Assembly (NCBI RefSeq): GCF_030265065.1
Contig: NC_080412.1
Location: forward strand, 27,332,501-27,396,500
Direction of reading: 5' to 3'
DNA from: Corythoichthys intestinalis
Lineage: Eukaryota; Chordata; Actinopteri; Syngnathiformes; Syngnathidae
DNA: 64,000 bases
Made by a program: the position numbers and the translations under genes. Shown piece by piece: positions 13,401 to 28,632 of this stretch. Numbering within the stretch: the first letter of the stretch is position 1; the number at the start of each line of letters is the position of its first letter. A model generated the notes under the pieces. It did not search any database. It had not been told where the DNA came from and worked only from the letters and a program-made list of their open reading frames with translations.

Positions 13401-16355
13401 TAAGGTTAACCATGGGTATTTTGACATTTTTAAAGATCAGACATCCATTGAGCTACAACTAAGCTGTTTTGCAAGGGCTAGCATTGACAGCAGTTATCTT
13501 CGAGTGACTGTGGATGACTATGGTGACTAAGGACACTTGCGCCTTGTAGTCAGTTGTGGCTTTTATGTGGGGGTATGCTCCATTGTGCAGAATTTACGGT
13601 AATGACTCCTGTGTAACTTACATTTTGATTAGACTTTTTTAGAACTGCGCAATGTCCGTCTGAAAAGAAAAAATGGTCATATGATGACATCAGGGGAGAA
13701 AAAAATAGATAAATTTCATTAGATAAATACGTACCAATCATATCAAAGTACTCATCAAGTAAAACATTAGACGAGACATAAACGTCTCTATGCTCCTCTA
13801 AAGTCCAGATAAAAAGTCTCATTTCGTGCGGCGGGGCCTGCTTAACAAAATCAATCAGCTCGTTGCTTGAAAATAAATTGGGGCAGGTCATCTCCTTTAA
13901 AGGGACAAAGGTCAAAAGTGGGGTCAGGTCGAGCTCATCCAGGTGGTCTGTGTTGCGTTCAACAAAGGACTTGGCCGCCTTCAGATCTTGGAATAAAAGA
14001 TAGAAAGTCATTTGAGAAGCAGATCCAACATGTTGATAAGAAAAAAGTTGAAGATGACATTCGATTTTTCACCTGCATCGTTGAGGCGTCCCGCCCATTG
14101 GCTGAGCTCCAAATTAACATCCAATGTATTCGACAGCAGATGAATGAAGACGCGTGCCCAAACGCGATTCTTTCTTTCGAGAAGCAACTCAACGGCCTGC
14201 TCCAGAGTCTCCAGGCGTTCCTCTTCCCAGTTGAGCATCTTGCCGGCGAGATGGTTCCCACGTGCCGAGTCCAGCTCCAGCCAGGGCCTCAGGCCGGCGC
14301 TCACGGCTGACACGGTGAGACCGGTTTCCTGGCGGAGTAGCTGCATCATCTGGCTGATTTGCAAGAGGACTCGATCTCGATACAGCAACCAAGCTAGAAA
14401 TAGAAACAATAATCAATTTATATTCGAATCGGAGCCTCTGAATCATAATCAAATCGCTTGGTGCCCAAATAAATGCTAACCGCCCGGTTCTTTGCTTTTT
14501 TATCAAAGAATCGAGAACGTTTTACGTCCATGTCTATAAAGAATCCAGGGATTTAAGGATTTATTCACAAGAATTTTCAACGGAAAAAGCTTTTTGTGGT
14601 GATAAGGGGGAGTTACAATGGCTTAAAGACTAGCAGCACATTCGACATATTTACGTAAAATAAATGCTAACTGCCCGGTTCTTTGCTCTTTTAACTCATT
14701 TGCTCCCAGAACCGTATAAATACGTTCTATTTTTAAATGCTCAACTGTCCCACAAACGTATTTATACGTCTTTTGTGTTTTTTTTTTTTTTTTATAAGAA
14801 GCATATATAGCTTCCGCTGTATCTGAGAAACTACGAAAAACGCTCCAAACCAATTTTAAAGCAATAAAACTGGCCACTGGAGGGCAGTAGCGCATTTTGG
14901 AAGACCAGGCAAGCCAATTCAACAGCAGTGAACGGCCGGCCAGCATTGTCAGAGCACTGGTGGATTGAGCCCAGGCGGCGCTCCGACCAACGAGAGGACG
15001 CCTGGGACGCCAGGCACTGGACGATCGTGCAAAACGAGTGAAACCCCCCGTGGAGCGGCTCGCCAAGCAGACCCCGCAGAAATGCAAAAATAATCCATCT
15101 TTGTGAGACAGACAAAGATGAGGGAAAAGTTTACACAGCTGACGTGGCGACAACGGCGTCATCTCGGCGACAAACCGTCATCTCTCAGTCGTTGTGTGTG
15201 AATAAATTGTTACTATTCTATCTAAAGTTCTATCTGTCTGGTTGTTCATGGTATTTTGTAAAAGGAAAACATTCAGATGTTTGGGATGTAACTAATGCAA
15301 AAAATAGCTTTGTTAAAGTCAAAGTAATGTTTGAAATCTATGCGTTTACACAAAGCTAATTTTCTCCGTTTTTTCATCAGAAATTGGAAAATTGCTCAAA
15401 CTAAGCTATTTTCTAATGCTGATTTCTAAAGAATGGAAAAAGATACGAACTTACTTTTTTTCTGCTGAAAGAAGAGAGCCTAATCTTTCTTTTGGTGGGT
15501 TCAAAGTTTATATAGCAATAGAACAGAATTTTCTGTGGGCCTTGCAAAATCAGTCAAAATCCCCCCCCCCAAAAAAAACGGCCGGGAGCGAAGGGCCTTG
15601 CTCAGGTGAAAATCCTTGGGAGTGAAACAGTTAACAAAGAATCGAGACTCTTTTACGTTCATATCTATAAAGAATTCAGGGATTTAAGCATTTATTCACA
15701 AGAATTTTCAATGTAAAAAGCTCTTTGTCTGTGTTTCCACTCGGTCAGCTTTGACGGAGATAGGCCCCTTATTAATCTGCCCCGCGCCCCGTATCCCGTC
15801 AATATCATTATGAAGTCCATGGCACATGAGAGCTCCGGATGCTAACTATCGCCACAAGAATATTGGAATAAGTTGGATCACACAAGAGGTTACCGTGAAG
15901 ATCTGCAAACATTTTTTGACATCAAACACGCTCCTGCTCAAACACTAGAGCAGGAGAGTGCTGTCACTGGCGAAGACACATTAACGCTACTCTCGTCTCA
16001 TCCAGTCTCTCCTATTCATTATTCTTTTGCTGCTCGTTTTGTGAAATATCGACAGGGCTGTCCTACTCATTAATGTTCCACTCGGGTTCAAATTGGAAGG
16101 GCAGAACCAACGACATGTTTATGTAGTTAAAGAGTGACACTGTGGAAGTCCGGCAGCGTGGCCATGTGACGTCACCGCCCTGCGACGTCAACAACAATGG
16201 TGACCTACTAGTTAAACTAATTTTTACAAATTTGATTAAAACGAAAACATTAAGAGGGGTTTTAATATCAGATTATTATAACTCGTACTAACATTTTTCT
16301 TTTAAGAATTACATGTCTTTCCATCTGTGGTTAAATTTTTTTTTTTTTTTTAAAT

Positions 16356-16420
<65 letters not shown>

Positions 16421-19400
16421 TATATATATGGCGGAAAACAGACAAGATTGAAAAAGCAGTTTCTCCTCTTGCACTCCTCTTTAAAAGAAACTGCTGTATT
16501 TTAAGCCAAAACAACTGTTGTGTTTGATAGAACAATATGTCAATATGCTGCCATAGCCGATTCATGGCGCATTAAGCCCCCGAACTATTTTTAATTTGTC
16601 TGTTTTACCCTGAAAAACCCCGTTTACAGACATCGCGGAACCGCTGTTGTTTCAACCCAGCCATAAAACGAAGGTAATTAATTATATTTAACATTCAAAA
16701 TGTCTGTTGTTTTTAGCTTAGAATAATTAACTGATGTCTCAAATTCCGTTGTAATAATAATTAAAAAAAAAAAAAAAAAAAAAGACTTTAAAAAATTATT
16801 CACTCGCATATTTTAAACAAATTATGTCACAATGAAAAAAATGGCGTCTGAAAAAAGTCACAGATATCTACCTCATAACTTTCGCTTAATTGTATTTTTT
16901 TGTTACTGTCGCATTTTCTCCGATATGTTAGATGATAAATAATCGATCCAAACACAGAAAAATTGAAAAAAAAAAAAAACATTTAAAAGGGTAAATACAT
17001 GGAAAAAGAAAATCTCGACCACTCCTTGATGTCTGTGATTTCTGCATTGCGACCCTTGTTATATTACCGTGTTTCACCCATAAAATCCCCCAAAAATCCA
17101 GCTGTGGCCATTCACATCTGTGTCTTGACACTCAGTGATACATTCTACATGGGAGTTTTTGGATCGAAACAAGGTAAGTGCACAATAATATCTCGTTAAA
17201 GTCACGGCGTCTGTAATTCTGCTCTCGCGTGCTCTCACCTCCAGATAGGGTTTTGCCGTTTAATTTTTTTCGCTTTTATTTTAAATGCCCTCTTCTTCAA
17301 ACTTTTTCTTCCCCCAGAAAATTGAGATTTTAAGCTTTCCAATGATGTATCACACATGCATATCGGACAATTTTGAAATTTGGTCAAATTGGGAGTCTCA
17401 GAGCAGAACTTCAAGTCACCTGAGTGTTTTCCGCCACATACTGTACTTATATACAAATGGAATTTGTCTGTACTGTGTGTGTGGGTGTGTGTATGTCTCC
17501 GCTCCCTATGGACTCCGAAAAGTCTGGGCGGATTTTGACGAATTTTACAGACTTTGGTTTAATTTGTGAAGGTCTTCATTTAGTTCAGAAAATTAATTTG
17601 AAACTCCAAAAATTTGCATCGAAAATCCCTGATTGTGGAGGTGACAACGCAGTCTTATGGGCAAAAGACTCGTCTCTTGCGATTGCAATGTCACAGTTGG
17701 CTTTCAAACTTTACGGTTTCATGTACAAATTTAAATGTGCTGTCATGATACGTTGTGGCTTTTGGATTAAAAAAAAAAAATGAACAATTTTGCGGAATAT
17801 TACTAAGGGATTCATTTTGGCTGGAAATTCATACTGTAGCGACTAATGTGTTACCCCCGCAATGGTTCAGGGGTAGTTGTGGCAACCATGACAGAGTGGT
17901 GGTTACCGTTATGTTCTGGTGTTTTCTGTTCAATAAAGACACCATCTTTTGTGGTCATGTGGTGTATGAGGCACAAGAGCAACAAATGTGTAACATGAAC
18001 AGTCTCTCTCATCCTTACGTATGGCGTACTACTGTACCGTTCTGTTGGGTCTGCTCAGTGGTGCAGTTTTTGGCCACTTGCATCTTAACGTCGACGCTGC
18101 GCTTCTTTTCAGTGATTTGCTTATCATCATTTTCTCTTTTCAAATGTTTTTTCTCCTTCATTTTCTTCACACTGGAATGAAAACAATGTTTTCACAACTT
18201 CATTTAACATCATAAGTCAATTGATGAACATTGAATCCTCACCGTGCCGGCTTCTGGTTCACTTTTGCTTTTTTTGGAGTCGTTTGGTTGGTGTTCAACA
18301 CGTGTTTTACCTCGCCCTCTTGGTCAAAAATTTTAACGCATGAGATTATACCAGAACAGTCAGGAGTCAGACATGGCTGCATACCGTGTGGAAGACAAAA
18401 AAAAAAAAAAAAGGATTTGTTGAAGGTCCTCAGCACTAGGCACGGTAACTTCAAGAGACATTACCTTCTCGCTTTTCTCAAAAGATGCCGGCTTGAACGC
18501 TTTCCAGCAAGCGATGTGGTATTCAATAAGGCACTTCTGGCTGCACATCAACTGAACAAAGCCCTAGGAGGTGCAGGGAAAGAGTCAAGTCTTTTCTTGA
18601 AACTACAAAACTATGGCAGTTTATGTGGAAACTTACTTTAAATTCCGAGTCGGTGATGTACATGTTTTTCCAAGAACCGAGGCAGTTCTCACAGCGACAA
18701 ACGGCAATGGGCCGAGGAGGGTATTTGCACGATTTTATGCAGTCCTCTAGAATTTTCTAAACCAAAAAATTTAATAGGAATATTCATAATTTGCGCACAT
18801 GGCTTTCACGCTGAGCGATCAGTTGTGAACTTACTTTAAAATATTTCCAGTCGGTCTCTTTAATGATTTCTTTTGTTAGCGGCCAGGTGAGTTTACGTGG
18901 TGTTATCTTATTCACCATCTGCAAGGAATCTTGGAAATGTTCCAGCGCAACTGGGTACCTGACAGTAGGATCAACATTAATATAATCGTATGAAATGTCA
19001 GACAAATGTACGGAATATTCTTTGACATCTTCTGTCACCGTACTTTGTCTCGTCTCGGTAAAGTATCCCGTAAGTGTAGTAAACCAGATACTGAATATCC
19101 TTTCCCTTGTAAGACTCAATCTTCTCCAGGACTTTATGTACTTCTGCGACCTCCTGTTGCACACGGCAAAAGAAAAACATTCATGGGTGAAAAGTGCAAT
19201 GCAAATAAGAACTACCACAAAAAAAAAAAGAAAAATAGATTTTTCACATTTAAGCAATCCTGATACAAGTTCTGAGCTTTTTAGTTACCTGAGGTTTGCC
19301 GATTGTTAGCAGAGTACGCACATGGCCGTAAAGCAACAGTTGCATTTCCAGCTCCGACAAACTGAAACCGATTTCCTGGTTTTTGAGAAAAAAGAAAAAT

Positions 19401-22400
19401 TGCACACAGGAAACAAAACAAAAAAAAAACTCTGCAGCAACGCCGCCACGCCTTGGTCACCTGTAATGTACTGGATCCCTGCAGGTCAAACACCTTCTTG
19501 AAGCCATTCTGCACTTCAAGTCTGGCCTGGTAGCGGAGAGCTTTACAGGCGTCCTTAATCAAACATCTAAACACCTCATGGTGCTTCGTGATTTGCTTTT
19601 GGACCTCGGATTCCGCAGCATTAGGCAACACCTAGTAAGAATGACCTTCATGTAAAATACAGTTGCCACAAAGTTTTTAAGCAAGCAAAAAGCGCATTAT
19701 TTAGACTTCTGATAACGGAAAAAATACGGTTAAAACACAAAAAATTAAACTGCCAAGCGGTTACAAAACACACAAACGCTGTTACACTCAAAACAGCTAA
19801 AGAGTTGCTAAGAAAATAGGCACACGCTCAAGCCACGTTTATACGACGAAGATTTTGCGCAATAAGGCAAAAGTGTCATTTTGCAGTTTTCCTCGTTTAC
19901 ATGACCATTATGTGCCATGTTTTGCAAAAGTGCATGAAACCTCCAATTTGCCAATGTGTAGGTGGCAGCACCACCAAAAACTTGATTCCTGCGTGCAACC
20001 CTTCCCTTCCGCCGTTTCCCGCTTACTCTTTGTCAAATAATGTTCTTCTCTGCTCTAAATACGTTTCTGTCATTAGAGTAGTGAATAGTTGACTAGATTC
20101 TTTATCAGTGTATTTCGATTAGTCGAACGATAAATCTGATAAATGTCACTTTTTTCAGTCATCTTCACAATTTACCTTGAAGTTGTTTTAGGCATGTTGT
20201 AAGTAACAATGAAGCAAAATGGATGACTATTTCCTTCAAAAATAATATTTTATTACAGCTCCCTGACTTAACTGTAGTCTTCAACGGTATTGATTATCAA
20301 ATTCGTTGGCAACTAATTTATCAATCGATTTAATCAATTAGTTGTTGCAGCTTTATTAAGAAGCTACTTCAGACAGTAGGACTATTGGCAAAAATGAGAA
20401 TTGTTGTTTTCCAAAGTAAAAGACTTTTGTTCATGTCCTACTGTGACTTAACAAAAATATAATGAAGAAATCTTTTTTTTTTTTTTTTTTTTTTTAAACC
20501 TGTCCTGTTCAGCTGTTTGACACAGAGAATGGAAGTCTAAGTGCCCGGATTCTGAACAGTTTTAATGTTTCACATGGAGAGTCTGACATACTCCCATTGT
20601 GATCCTTCAAAATACCTTTTTATTATGACAAAGCAGCGAACAGGAAGGGATTATGGGGGGACAGAAGAAAAGAAATACAAGAGAAGAAAGAAAATATAAT
20701 GAAGAAATCTGATAATATTTACAACTGAGAATTACCGTATTGGCCCGAATATAAGGCGGCCCTGATTATAAGACATCCCACGCTTTTTCAAGACTGAAGT
20801 TTGAAAAAAAGACTTTTTGAACACCAAATTTTTATACAGAAAATAATTACAGTACATCTGAAACAAATGATTATAACTATATATTTGAGAGAAAAGGCAT
20901 GTTATTTTGCCTCATTCAAATCTTAATATCTGAACTTTTAAATATGTAAACTAAAGTGCAATCACATTCGTAAATGAATGGCTTCTGGTTTTTGAAATGT
21001 AAATAAACCAATCTATTGTGATAAAACAAAATTGCAATAACTGCATTAACCATCAAAGTGAAGTCTAACTGTAACTGTAGTCTTGAAACAAATCCGAATA
21101 AGGAAAAACATTGCAATACAATAATGAGAGTTGCTGAGATCTATCATGACAGAACATCGCTTCAATGATATCTGGCGTCATCTAGCGTCGTGAATGGGTA
21201 TAATGTCTAGACTGCGAATATAAAACGACCCCCTCTTTTTCCATCTTATTTCAATGCAAAAAACACCGTCTCATATTCGGGCTAATACGGTAATATCAGA
21301 GGTTGCGCTAGACTTTTTCGTTGTCTGTCATTTTGACTGACAGGGTCATAAAAATCCGGTCATAATCTATTTTTACCCGTCACTTAAATTTTTTAAAATG
21401 ATGATAATGACACTGTGGTGACCCTTTGTTTGGCATAATTCACCTTCCGTACTTGTGTGTCCATTTGGCCGAGCGCGTTACCGGTGTAGGTTCAAGCGCC
21501 TACACCGGCTACGACAGTCACGTGACAGAGACACTTAAGAGCCGCGCGCGGTCCCCTCACTGTCCACTCGCTCTCGCTATATGATTGGCCGAAGAGTCGA
21601 AATGCTCTCCCGTGAAATGCCTGTTTAAAAATGTTACCGTTGTTACTTCTTGCGTTCGCTTATAAGTGCCCATTTAAAAAGGAAAAGCGATGGATGATAC
21701 TACACACAGAGCGTATTATTAACAAATGTTAAAGTTGTATAATCATATAGCGAGAATAAGAAACGTCACTGAGGCCCCAGTAGGTAGGTAGCCTACCATA
21801 TGTAGCATATGGAACAATGAAATTAACAGTTCACCTGCTGTGGCCTGAACGTAGTCTCACACTTTCCTCCTGGTGCGCATGGACTTGAATTGCGTGCGCG
21901 CTTGTGCAGTCCCTGTTTTTTCACCTCTTTTATCAACACCGTTGTCGTTTTGGGGCTTTTTGAAGAAACTTCGGACACTCAGTTGCCTTGACATTTTTTC
22001 AGAGTAAGGCCAACGACGTCATGCATCAAGAGAGACAATAGCTAATTAATATGCTCACTCGCCACCCTGTGGTCTGGGGTGTGAATTGCAACCGGTCAAA
22101 ATGACGGATGGACTTCAGTTTTTTCCGTCACCGTTTTAAAAAATCGGTCAACGACGGAAAATATTCGGTTAACGCGACCCCTGGGTAATATACAAGTTAT
22201 AATTTCAAGTTTAAGGTGAAGAACGTCCTAAACTATTAATTGGTTATCAAAATTGTTGTTGATTAATTTGCTAATCAATTAGATGTTGATTAATCGATTA
22301 ATAACTGCACCTCTACAGTGTATTATTCGTTCATTCCATATCCTTTTCAGAAACGAAAATCGGAAAACGGATAACGACTTATTATTTCATTTCTCGTTTT

Positions 22401-25400
22401 CAAATCAAAAATCAGGAAAAAAAAATATTTTTCGCTGATTTGATATTGTCTTGAAATTAAAAATATAAAAGAATGGAATTATCATGGTATTTTTGTTCTA
22501 TTCATTTTTGGTGTGTATCATTTTCGATGTGTTGTGACCCAGAAGTTGATTTTTTTTTCCAGTCAGGCCAGTCTTAAACGCCACGGATCTTGGAACCTGT
22601 TCACAGAGAGTCCGCCATCCTTGACAAAAAAAAAAAAAAGTAATAATAACTGTAAAACGTTAGCTATCGTGCTGCTCGATTCACCCATCAATGGAATAAC
22701 CAAGTAGAGACTGACTGACCTTTCCGAGAAAAAAAAAGCCAACTTCTAGGTCAAAACAAGAAATAAATGAGTCATTATTGGGGTTGTCCGATATTATAGG
22801 GGAGCCGATAATATCGGCCCATAAAAGCATTTTAAAATAAAAACGTATGATATCGACGTTGGTTTTTCATTATTGGTTTGGGGCCAATAGCCATGGTGCC
22901 TTAAAGTTGCCTGTAGAAGCCTCCTGCCTTTGTACAAGGGCTGGTCACAGCTTAGCTCAACAGTTATGCTTATTGACAATTAGATGTCGCCAAACTAAGA
23001 TGCTTGGGACTTGTTATGTTTGTTATCATTATTAAAGCATCCAGTGGGCCATCACAATACAATTTGCCAAAATATGTTAAGTCCACGACCGCATATATCT
23101 GTACCGGTTTCATATTGGCATCATATTTTTGAAGTTTGGCAATATTGGTATATCGGTTCAAATTTCATTACAACATACAACCGGACAACTCTAGTTGTTA
23201 TCAGATTTTGGATTCTAAAACAGATTTGCAATAAATGAATTATACATTGATAACTCTTGAATAACTTTGAAAGCAGTTAGGACGTGTACAAGGCTGCTAC
23301 TGGAAGACATGTTTTCATACACTGTCTGACTGTCTGCGTGCATGAAGCCATTAGTATCTTCACCCCCTTCACTGACAAGCATATTGGAGCATTATTGCCA
23401 TCTACTGTTCTGGAGTACGGGAGTTTTTTTTTATAATTTCCACTCTAGAAGGCTGTTTCAAATTTTTCCAAGATGATCGCTAGAGCTCTCTGGAAAAGTT
23501 TTCGCATTGTCATCCCCATAGCGGTTGTCGTGTAAATGGGCCCGCACTTTCTGTATGTGTTCAATATGTCGCAGTCTGTCTTCTTTATTTGTCTGAGACT
23601 CAGACGAAGCCTGCTTCACTTCCTGGGTGCATTAAAGAGCCACTAAAGTGATTTTCCAATTCTTTAAACTGTTTCACACATAAAATAGGTCAAAAATCGA
23701 AGTGTGTCCTGCGTCCTCATATTTAATCACAGGACCAAAAAAATTCTTACCATCTCTTTGAGTAGATCTTCAATTTCCTTGGAGTTAGTGCTGCCTGTGT
23801 TGAGTTGCTCTTTAGTGGCAGCATGTGTTGCTTTCTCTTTAACTGCGAGAAAGACATTTTTAACTGGCCGTAAATGATCATGTTCGTCATTAGGGGTGTA
23901 ACGGTACACAAAAATCTCGGTTCGGTATGTACCTTGGTTTTGAGGTCACGGTTATGTTCAGTTTCGGTACAGTAAGAAAACAAAATGCAAAATATAAATG
24001 TGCTAGTTTTTTATTACACACTTTTGTGCTTTCAACAATAGGAACATTAGCCTATACAAAGCTAGAATTTTGCTCAAAAGTAGGGGGTATTTAAAGAAAA
24101 TCCAACAACAATTTGCCTTTCAGACCCCGCGTATTGGTCAGCTTTCTTTCAGAAAGAAAGAAGAAAAAAAGTCCTGTGCTAAAGAGAAAAGCATTCCCAA
24201 TGACAAAGATTTTAACATGTACTTTACAAATGAAATGCCTCAATGAAACTTTTTTTTCTTCTTATGAACGGTTTTCAAAAGCTTTATTGGTGGATGTTCT
24301 CAAGCTAAAGCACCACACAGAAATTAATTTAATTGTGTAAGCAGGATGTGTGTATTAATCTTAATTACAGGTGTTTTAGCTCATTTCAATTTATTTAAAT
24401 GGGCTATTATTTATTTTATTATGTATTTATATTTTACAAATGTGATGTAGTATTCATTTACATTGTATATTTTAAGTTGTATAACTTTAGTTCCTATGTG
24501 AATATTAGTTCCTACTTGTTTTGTTGTGGTAGGAGAGTTTTGTATTGAACACGGGGCCGTTTTGGTTATTATTATAGCAGAGAAGGCAGCAGTAAATCAA
24601 CAAAGAAAGTCAACTGTGTCCCGATCTACCACTCAAGAGATCTGATGGACTCAAAAAGTAGGTTACGATTGCATATTAGTTTGAAAATCGACCGGATCCA
24701 CCGTATTTTTACACGAGTGAAATCCGGCCCAATCCTAGCTACCGGTAGTAGTATTGACGCAGAAGGGCCGCAATAATAAACTCTGCCATTCTTTGCGCGT
24801 ACGTCGCATTGAGCCGTTTCTGGGACGCATCTAACCCGTGGCCGCACTGCGACTGTAGTGCATTGGCTGATTGAGTCTAATGCCCGTGTTTCACTGCGTT
24901 CTCGCGGCCGGCGGCCACGTTGTCGCGCCGTTGACGTTTATGGGTTATATACTGTCCTTCTGTGTTGGTCCTCATTATACTAGAGAAGACAGAGTAAATA
25001 TAATCTACACAAAGAAACTGTAACCCGATCGACTCACAGCCTCGAAAAGTAAGGGTTATATTTAGGGCTGTCAAAATTATCGCGTTAACGCGCGGTAATT
25101 AATTTTTTAAATTAATCACGTTAAAATATTTGACGCAATTAACGCACATGTCCCGCTCAGACAGTATTCTGCCTTTTGGTATGTTTTACAGCAAGGCTTT
25201 TTGTGCTGTCTAACAGTGAACTCTTGTGGTCGCTTTGCGACATGGTTTATTGTGTTCTTGCCAGTTCAATATGGCTGCACGACATCTCGGGCTGACGCCT
25301 ACGTTGTAATGTTGTGCTTAGATGATCCTTGGACAAGATTTGTCCGTAAGTATGGTTGTTGTAAAGAATGTACATATTATGTTAGTCAGCGAAATGCTAT

Positions 25401-28400
25401 ATTTTTTGTATGAGACGCTTTTATGTTTAGTGAACCTGTATAGCGTGCTAAGCTATCGTTGTTGCTAATGCAATGCTTGTGTACTTTTTTTTGCAGTTTT
25501 ACGACTGTCCAAAGAGGACAATGGTTTGAGGCCATTTTATTAATAAATCAGATGAAAAAGGAAGAAGTCTGATTAAGGCGTCGTTCATTAGCTGTCTAGC
25601 TTTGGAAAAAGTAGACGCTTCAGAGTGAAGACAGCATAGACAGATTTAAATGACAGTAGAGTGAAATGCCCACTACAGTCCTTATGTACCGTATGTTGAA
25701 TGTATATATCCATCTTGTGTCTTATCTTTCCATTCCAACAATTTATTTTACAGAATATATATATAATTTACAGAAAAATATGGCATATTTTATAGATGGT
25801 TTGAATTGTGATTGATTGCGATTAATTACGATTAATTAATTTCTAAGCTGTAAGTAACTCGATTAAAAAATTTAATCGTTTGACAGCCCTAGTTATATTA
25901 CGTCAGAAACTCCTTCGGTATGCGTTCGTTCCGAACAGAGCACCACGAACAGAAACGGTTCAATACTATTACATGTACCGTTACACCCTTATTCGCTATT
26001 ATAAATCCAAGCTGAAACAAACCTGGTTTCGTGTGCTTTTTTGATGTCTCACCGGCCCCCTGGAATGACAGGACCAAAATGAGTTACACCAAATTTAGTA
26101 CACCAACGTCATAACGAGTATTTAGTGCGATAAATGGGTGTGTCTTGACCTATTGTGCGACTGGGTGTGTAGTTCAGATTAGAATGTGGTTTACGCACCT
26201 TGTTCATGTCATTGCCTTCATCATTGTTTTTATTATGACTGCCGTTGTCAAAGCCTTTTGCTGACGTAGTCTCGACTCGGCTGGACCTGTTACCGGGTCC
26301 GGTTTTACTAGGAAGTAAAATTAAGCGTCACTCTGAAATGTCACAATGATGAGAAACCTCCAAAGTTTTTCAAATAGGTATAGATGATCTTACGTTGAAT
26401 GATGACTTTTCCTAGGGGATTCAGCTGGACTTGAAATATTTCTTGGGCGACCGGCGCCACTCTGTTTTTTCTTTTGTGGCATCGCTGAAAAACAAAATTA
26501 TGTTTTTTGGAAGAGTTATTATTCTTTCAATTACATTTCAATGTACGTGAATGTGAGCCAGTAGCATTTTTCATTTGTTCCGGGTTGTGTTCTTAAACTA
26601 TTTAAAGCAGTTTATCAGGTTCGGTGTGAGATTCCTTTAGACCAGGGGTCCCCAAACCTTTTCCTGTGAGGGCTACATAAATTTTCCCTTCTCTGATGAG
26701 GGGCCGAGGTCAGTTTGTAACAGAAAAAGTGTGACGATTGCAGGAGTGCCTAAATGTAAAAATTTATTGTTTTTCAGAAAGCAACAATCAGATAACCCTT
26801 TCTAGATTCTTCACGGAACGAAATTAAATAAAAATAATAATACAACATAATAAAATAATAACACAATTAATTAAATAGATAATAACCAAATAACCCTCTC
26901 TGGGTTCTTCACAGAAAAAAGCCAGGAAATAAATAACACTATTGAGGGAAAAAAAAAATAAAATCAAAATGCTCTCTGGTATTATTTCAAAATAGAAGCA
27001 ACTTTGGGTGATACTTCATTGGATGAAATGAAAAAAGTAAAAAGTTCACTCTTCTGGCTAATTTTATTCTTGATTTGTGATTAAAAATTGATTAAACAAA
27101 TGCTACAAAGCAGTATACCTTTGAGTCTTGCCATTTCAGTCACAAACTTCTCATGTTGTTGCTCCAGGTCACGGTCATTCATGCACACTTTCCGCGCTGC
27201 CGTGTTGGCGCACATGGCCCACTGGAGCTCACCTAACATGAACAAGGCCTCGCAGAAACGATAGTGACCCTGGAAATTAAATCGCGGAGTTTTTTTCGTC
27301 AAAACAAAAAAGACAATAGTGTCAATTTAGCATTGTTGTGAACCATATTTCACTACTGAGAGAGGAAAACAAGTACCTTAGGCCAGAGCGGTTCTATCAG
27401 AATGGCTCGTTTTCCATCGATAGCAGCTTCCCTATTTAAATTTGTTTAGTTTTTTTTTTTTTAATTCAAATCTTTTTTATTCTTTAGGGAAAACCAAAAA
27501 TCCCAAGTACTTACAAATATTTCTTCCAGCGGAAATAGCAAAGCGCCCGGTTACCAAAGAAGATGTGATTTTGAGGGCTGATGGAGGAGAGACAAATTGT
27601 TACGCCATTTAATTATGGTCAAAACAGCTTTAAAGTCCATATATTATACTTTTTTTCAACCCAAGTTAACTCTTTCAGTGCCACTGATGATGATGATACC
27701 CACCCCACCCAATAATGTTGCGCCTTTCATCATTCTGCTGTGAATTTAAATTAGTAGACGTAAGGCACTATACAGGGAGTCCTCAGGATTTATGACTGAG
27801 TTCCGGCTGGCAATGTAACCCGAATTTTCGAACAAGTCAGATTCACTGTTCAAGTCTAAATATACGTGAAAAAATACTTAGTGCTAAAAAAAGTAAAATA
27901 CAATCAAATGAAAAAGGAAGTTACTTTACTTACCATGAGTGCTGTGAGGTGGATGGAGAGCTAGGCTTTTCAATGGCTTATTTGCAACCGAAAGCACTGA
28001 ACAACACTACTGTTGAAAACAAAACCAAAACAGCCAACTCGTTTGCCCATCCCTCTAGTCCTACTTTTGGGGCATTTAGGGATAGCTCAGAAAACAAATC
28101 AACACGACAACATTACTACCTGAAGCAAGCATGCAACCTGATTTGTTACATTACTGTCCTTATTTTAAGGTTGCGTCGACTGGATGTCGACTTTGATCAT
28201 CTGTGACATAAGGGCTGCGTTTCAATCACTGATTTATCTGTGCCCGCTCACTTGCCCTAGGCACTTGCCTTTGGGGGAATCCCCGCGCCCATCTTACGGG
28301 CTGTTCCATTTCCCTAAACCGTGAAGTGAACTTGGGGAGATCGATCGAACTTGGTGAGATCCATCGATTTGAATGCTTAGTGATCAAGTCAACAACAATG

Positions 28401-28601
28401 GTCACTTCAGAGCTGCATATATCCCACAATGCATTGCAGTGGTGCCCGGTAAATATGTCCATGCGGTGGCGATAATGAAACTCAAACACTGTTGGCTGCT
28501 TTTTATTTACCAGCAAGAAGAAGAAAATGAATTAAGAAGCCAACACGGTGTTTGAATGTTATACCAAACTGCCTTTCGAATTGTAAAATTCATCATTGTG
28601 G

Positions 28602-28632
<31 letters not shown>

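Larger units (their letters stand above)
19829..23545. mobile_element. possible 'ccgtttacacgac'-ended DNA element carrying nested insertions
   Basis: Left end 'gccacgtttatacgac' and right end 'gtcgtgtaaatgggccc' form an inverted pair akin to the Harbinger-like element at 41828-42415. At least four other elements sit between them. No target duplication could be confirmed. Confidence 0.35.

Noticed and set aside
14623-15162. Open frame of about 179 codons on the minus strand.
   Set aside because: Spans the border of the 194-bp repeat and the TTAA-flanked MITE, so it is chance reading through repeats.
17424-18180. Plus-strand frames of 119-141 codons.
   Set aside because: The right part is the antisense of TTC3 exon 21 and the left part is intronic repeat-like sequence with no motif.
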